This document shows, in pieces, positions 9,174 to 11,306 of a DNA stretch of 11,306 bases. The translations under genes and the position numbers were made by a program. Origin of the DNA: Methylophaga sp. (GTDB lineage: Bacteria; Pseudomonadota; Gammaproteobacteria; Nitrosococcales; Methylophagaceae); contig WTAY01000233.1 in the NCBI GenBank assembly GCA_013139345.1, forward strand, positions 1 to 11,306, in the 5' to 3' direction. Positions within the stretch are counted from its first letter, which is position 1; each line of letters opens with the position of its first letter. Below the pieces are notes generated by a model. That model was not told the DNA's origin, made no database searches, and was given only the letters and a program-made list of their open reading frames with translations.

Positions 9174-9960
9174 CCATCTCCATTAGAAGCATTTCCTGCT
9201 CCATAAATTTTCTTTGCTTCTTTACAGTTTCAGACAACTCTAAAAAACCTAACTGCTCAGCCATCACAATAAAATCTATAAGCTGCTGATGAGATTTTGG
9301 CTTCATCTTAAAATAGGCCCCATACTGCTTATAGTCTTGAGGTTGTAAGAAATTGACTCGGTCATCTATATGAGTTTTAAGTGTTTTATACATTTTCAAC
9401 CCAGCCAAGTCATAATCAAAAGCACATAAAATATGACTATATTGCCTATACCAGACCAGAGCGAGTTTTGAGGTTGCCCTCAGCCCGCTACCTAATACAA
9501 TGTCGGTATTACTCAAATCAATTGTCTGTTTTGTAAAGAGACCTGCCAACTTCAACATCAATGTTGGCAAAAAGAAGTTTTCTTCATTTTCAACAATAAG
9601 TAGACGTTTTTTAGGCTCAAACCCTTGCAAATAATTCTCTTGTTCCAGATAAACAACATCGGGACGGTTATCATTCAAACCTTGATGATAAACCAACAAA
9701 AATCCTGAAGAAACACTGACTCGATGTGAATCCCCCATCACTGTTGCTTCAAGCCTATTTATAGGTTTCTTAGCTAACTGTTCAAGCTTATCCAACACCT
9801 CAGGGGAACAGCTTATTAACCACTTTTGTGGTGATTGTAATGTCGCATCAAATAGTTCACGTTTTTGTTTCGAGTAAGCACTTGGAAGCAAGCTGATAAA
9901 GCGTGTGAAATTAATCGGCTTTCCCTCTTTAATTTTACCTAAGTAGTATTTAAGATTCAT
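9163..9960 (-). CDS. jetD: JetD/MksG-like toprim nuclease of a Wadjet system (short form)
   Basis: JetD is the topoisomerase VI/Spo11-like subunit that cuts plasmid DNA once the SMC motor has finished extruding it. In this 265-residue protein a toprim core is recognisable: a beta strand ending in LLIVENEENF with acidic E124, a glycine turn GSG at 157-159, and the DxD segment FDYDLAG with D182 and D184. The VENxExF and DxDxxG pattern resembles JetD proteins of the DUF2220 class, while the residues around it differ. The N-terminal part of about 110 residues is shorter than the arm domain of classical JetD (nearly 400 residues in all). The ATG overlaps the toxin stop by one base (TAATG) and has GGGGTG 7 bases upstream. 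An OLD-like or other toprim nuclease is the alternative, but the neighbouring SMC, kleisin and MukE-like genes favour JetD. Confidence 0.75.
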   Translation of the reverse strand: MNLKYYLGKIKEGKPINFTRFISLLPSAYSKQKRELFDATLQSPQKWLISCSPEVLDKLEQLAKKPINRLEATVMGDSHRVSVSSGFLLVYHQGLNDNRPDVVYLEQENYLQGFEPKKRLLIVENEENFFLPTLMLKLAGLFTKQTIDLSNTDIVLGSGLRATSKLALVWYRQYSHILCAFDYDLAGLKMYKTLKTHIDDRVNFLQPQDYKQYGAYFKMKPKSHQQLIDFIVMAEQLGFLELSETVKKQRKFMEQEMLLMEMDDE

Positions 9961-10268
9961 TAATCAACACCCCGATCTTCTAAATGACTACCCGGCACCA
10001 TGCCTTTATGAAGGATGGCAAACACTAGAACATGATCATTGTGAACCATATAATAAACAACATGACTAGCATGGGGAAAGCTCAGCGTATCCGTTAAAGT
10101 ATCTGGTCTTTTCTTGCCTATTTCAGGGGATTCTGACAATAGAATAAGTGCTTGATGCAGTGCTAATAAATAACGTTCAGACTGCCCGCTTCCCCATTGC
10201 AGTAATGTGTATTGTCGAATGTGAATTAAATCGGCCTGAGCATCCTTGGTCAGTTTATACCTTGCCAT
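9960..10268 (-). CDS. parE: RelE/ParE-family toxin
   Basis: This 102-residue protein has the typical ParE layout: YKLTKDAQADLIHIRQYT at residues 4-21, WGSGQSERYLLAL (25-37), then LLSESPEIGKKRPD, and the C-terminal strand pair SHVVYYMVHNDHVLVFAILH ending in KGMVPGSHL. Known ParE toxins poison DNA gyrase, whereas RelE members of the same fold cut mRNA. The sequence looks closer to ParE because the C-terminal end lacks an obvious RelE-type catalytic set. It starts 2 bases after the antitoxin stop and its own stop overlaps the jetD start by one base. The length is complete for the family and nothing suggests inactivation. It should be held inactive by the upstream antitoxin. Confidence 0.9.
   Translation of the reverse strand: MARYKLTKDAQADLIHIRQYTLLQWGSGQSERYLLALHQALILLSESPEIGKKRPDTLTDTLSFPHASHVVYYMVHNDHVLVFAILHKGMVPGSHLEDRGVD
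9968..9973 (-). promoter_or_regulatory. Shine-Dalgarno of jetD (GGGGTG)
   Basis: GGGGTG on the minus strand lies in the last codons of the toxin gene, 7 bases before the jetD ATG. It indicates that jetD is translated from the toxin-antitoxin mRNA. Confidence 0.5.
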
Positions 10269-10270
10269 TC

Positions 10271-10522
10271 TTAGTCGTGTTTCCCAGCAATTAATTCTTT
10301 AAAAAATGCCTCGCCATCTATGCTATTGCGATCTTGTTTGGCTCTTGTCGCTCTATCTTGGAGTAGGCTCAGCTTGAGTCGCTCTATATATTTATAGTCT
10401 TCGATAGACATCATCACGGCAACGGGTTTACCATTTTTATTGATCTGTACGGGTTCGCGTTGGGCATTGAGTAATAAATTGCCAAATTGGGTTTTAGCTT
10501 CATTTGCAGAGAGTGCTTTCAT
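10271..10522 (-). CDS. Phd/YefM-family antitoxin
   Basis: The 83-residue protein begins with the Phd/YefM signature: LSANEAKTQFGNLLLNAQREPV at residues 4-25, then I-x-KNGKPVAVMMSIEDY. Residues 1 to about 50 form the DNA-binding domain that represses the operon promoter. The remaining C-terminal part is charged and would wrap the toxin. The gene is the first of the operon and is followed by the ParE-type toxin after 2 bases, the usual order for this pairing. GGTGA at 10530-10534 lies 7 bases before the ATG. An inverted repeat just upstream (10553-10565) is a likely binding site for it. The family call is firm; the exact gene name is not. Confidence 0.9.
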   Translation of the reverse strand: MKALSANEAKTQFGNLLLNAQREPVQINKNGKPVAVMMSIEDYKYIERLKLSLLQDRATRAKQDRNSIDGEAFFKELIAGKHD

Positions 10523-10529
10523 AATCTGT

Positions 10530-10534
10530 TCACC
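10530..10534 (-). promoter_or_regulatory. Shine-Dalgarno of the antitoxin gene (GGTGA)
   Basis: GGTGA on the minus strand, 7 bases before the ATG at 10520-10522. It is the first ribosome site of the proposed long mRNA. Confidence 0.5.
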
Positions 10535-10543
10535 ACTTATATC

Positions 10544-10565
10544 GTTCGATTTGTTCGTTTCGAAC
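10544..10565. promoter_or_regulatory. Probable operator of the toxin-antitoxin operon
   Basis: On the plus strand GTTCG occurs at 10544-10548 and 10553-10557 (period 9), and its reverse complement CGAAC at 10561-10565. The last two form a perfect inverted repeat with a 3-base TTT centre. A second small palindrome ATCG-TT-CGAT covers 10541-10550. The cluster lies directly downstream of the predicted -10 box, over the likely transcription start. That is the usual place for binding by Phd-type antitoxin/toxin complexes. Which protein binds it is inferred. Confidence 0.55.
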
Positions 10566-10566
10566 T

Positions 10567-10595
10567 ATTTTAATATTCATTAAAAGAAACTTCAA
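10567..10595 (-). promoter_or_regulatory. Predicted sigma70 promoter of the toxin-antitoxin/jet/recBD operon
   Basis: On the minus strand a -35 box TTGAAG (10590-10595, 4 of 6 matches to TTGACA) is followed after exactly 17 bases by a -10 box TAAAAT (10567-10572, 5 of 6 matches to TATAAT). The spacer is AT-rich. Transcription would begin near 10560 and give a leader of about 40 bases before the antitoxin ATG. This is the only good promoter I found between recC and the packed genes downstream. Confidence 0.6.
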
Positions 10596-10601
10596 CTTAA
10601 T

Positions 10602-10633
10602 CTCATTGCTCTATGTCAATTCACTCATTGCTC
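10602..10633. repeat. Pair of 10-bp direct repeats CTCATTGCTC
   Basis: CTCATTGCTC is present at 10602-10611 and 10624-10633, a period of 22 bases or about two helical turns, just upstream of the predicted -35 box. A degenerate copy (CTCATTCTTC) is at 10636-10645, and CTCATT recurs at 10661. It may be a regulator binding site or chance in a short AT-rich region. Confidence 0.4.
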
Positions 10634-10710
10634 GCCTCATTCTTCCATGAAAATAGGAATCTCATTCAAAATGCAGATTTTTCCCATTAATCCTTAATTC
10701 TATCTCTTCA

Positions 10711-10770
10711 CCCCAGCCCTCTCCAGCAGGAGAGGGAGCTTTAACCCCTTTTCTCTGGAGGGAGAGGATG
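10711..10770. repeat. REP-like palindromic intergenic repeat
   Basis: A perfect 8-bp inverted repeat with a 4-base loop, CCCTCTCC-AGCA-GGAGAGGG, occupies 10717-10736. It is followed by a second polypyrimidine/polypurine block (CCCCTTTTCTCT, then GGAGGGAGAGG, 10745-10767) that can pair imperfectly with itself or with the first stem. CCCTCTCC/GGAGAGGG hairpins of this kind are common dispersed intergenic repeats in gammaproteobacteria. No T-run follows on either strand, so it is not a simple terminator. Copies elsewhere in the genome cannot be seen from here. Confidence 0.55.
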
Positions 10771-10817
10771 CCGAGCTTTATCAAATCATATACACGTTTA
10801 TTACTTTAGGCATCTCA

Positions 10818-11306
10818 TCATAACTTTCCTCCCGCAAGGTGTGCTTGCAGAGGTTCGTATACCGCCAAGGCGAGCTCTTTGAAATGGTCATCTAATGGTG
10901 GCGTGGTGTAAAGCTGTTGATAATAAAGGTCGTCCCCTTCACCATTGAGGAATTGATTTCCTTGCCACGCATTATGCATGGCGGTTTCAGGGTTTGCCCT
11001 CCCGCCATTTAAGCTTGCTTGAGCAAATGCGAAACTGGTATTAGGGAATAAAGTTAAAGGCTGTTTTAGGCCATCCCAATATAGGTCTAATAGGTCTTTT
11101 AGTATTGTTTTTGCATCAGCTACCGCTTGAAATGTGTAGTCATTATTTTCGGTAATAAGTCGACTTTCACAGCTCACGCCTTTTGGTTTTAAACAGTTGA
11201 GTATCAGATGACGTATCCATACATTAAGTAAATGGTTGCCTTTGGTTTTGCCCATTTGATAATTAAATAAGCCATCCTCTGAAAGCCCTTCTAACTGCCC
11301 TACTAA
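10818..11306 (-). CDS. recC: RecC, exonuclease V gamma subunit, C-terminal end only
   Basis: The frame is open from the right edge to a TGA at 10818-10820, giving 162 residues, so the ATG at 11253-11255 is internal. RecC is the non-catalytic subunit that splits the strands and recognises Chi; its C-terminal domain is an inactive nuclease-like fold that contacts RecB. The visible end shows the RecC pattern LVGQLEGLSEDGLFNYQMG, KGNHLLNVWIRHL, then AWQGNQFLNGEGDDLYYQQLY and a final EPLQAHL stretch. These correspond to the HxxL..W..HL and GNxxxxGEGxDxYxxxL segments near the end of E. coli RecC. The reading is supported by recB and recD on the same strand downstream. The end looks complete. Confidence 0.88.
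   Translation of the reverse strand, partial: LVGQLEGLSEDGLFNYQMGKTKGNHLLNVWIRHLILNCLKPKGVSCESRLITENNDYTFQAVADAKTILKDLLDLYWDGLKQPLTLFPNTSFAFAQASLNGGRANPETAMHNAWQGNQFLNGEGDDLYYQQLYTTPPLDDHFKELALAVYEPLQAHLAGGKL

Larger units (their letters stand above)
10523..10817. other. Intergenic region between recC and the toxin-antitoxin operon
   Basis: This is the only sizeable non-coding stretch (295 bp). From right to left it holds about 45 bases of AT-rich sequence after the recC stop, the REP-like hairpin, roughly 65 bases with no recognisable feature, the CTCATT direct repeats, the predicted promoter and the operator. No open reading frame, tRNA or clear intrinsic terminator is seen. Read-through from recC into the downstream operon is therefore possible. 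Confidence 0.7.

Noticed and set aside
9163..9960. OLD-family or primase-type toprim protein instead of JetD
   Set aside because: There is no ATPase domain of its own, and it lies directly before SMC, kleisin and MukE-like genes, the setting of JetD/MksG. The alternative remains possible at lower probability.
10614..10619. Perfect -35 hexamer TTGACA on the minus strand
   Set aside because: No -10-like hexamer lies 16 to 19 bases downstream (AGTTGA, GTTGAA, TTGAAG region). The TTGAAG/TAAAAT pair with a 17-base spacer is better.
10717..10736. Perfect hairpin after recC as an intrinsic terminator
   Set aside because: On the minus strand the stem is followed by CTGGGGTG and on the plus strand by AGCTTTAA; neither has a T-run. 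It fits a REP-like repeat better.
11253..11255. ATG as the start of a 145-residue gene
   Set aside because: The same frame stays open to the window edge and the residues before it continue the RecC pattern, so it is an internal methionine.

Overview
The window carries the genes of a RecBCD recombinase/nuclease, all on the minus strand, interrupted by a plasmid-defence cassette. Reading in the direction of transcription (right to left): the C-terminal end of recC (10818-11306, cut by the window edge), a 295-bp intergenic region, a Phd/YefM-type antitoxin and a ParE-type toxin, four genes of a Wadjet/MksBEFG-like SMC system in the order jetD-jetC-jetA-jetB, a complete recB, and the N-terminal third of recD (1-695, cut by the window edge).

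The organism is most likely a gammaproteobacterium of moderate to low GC. RecB and RecD are of the Escherichia type, the recC-recB-recD order is the one used by many gammaproteobacteria, and E. coli has only ptrA between recC and recB. Here the recC/recB gap holds the defence cassette instead. I cannot name the genus from sequence alone.

From the antitoxin to recD the genes are packed with no room for separate promoters. The gaps are 2 bp (antitoxin/toxin) and 9 bp (jetB/recB), and all other junctions overlap by 1 to 11 bases, or 17 if a less likely TTG start is used for jetA. The simplest reading is one polycistronic mRNA of at least 10 kb starting at a good sigma70-like promoter at 10567-10595. 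An inverted repeat that looks like an autoregulatory operator lies over the probable start site. recB and recD would then be expressed from a toxin-antitoxin promoter, or from read-through out of recC, rather than from a promoter of their own.

Functional picture (inference from family knowledge): Wadjet complexes consist of a MukB-like SMC motor (JetC), a kleisin (JetA), a MukE-like subunit (JetB) and a topoVI/toprim-type nuclease (JetD). They extrude DNA loops and cut small circular plasmids. The linear product is the natural substrate of RecBCD. The layout therefore places the enzyme that opens a plasmid directly upstream of, and co-transcribed with, two subunits of the enzyme that degrades linear DNA. 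The JetD here is a short 265-residue form with a recognisable toprim core.
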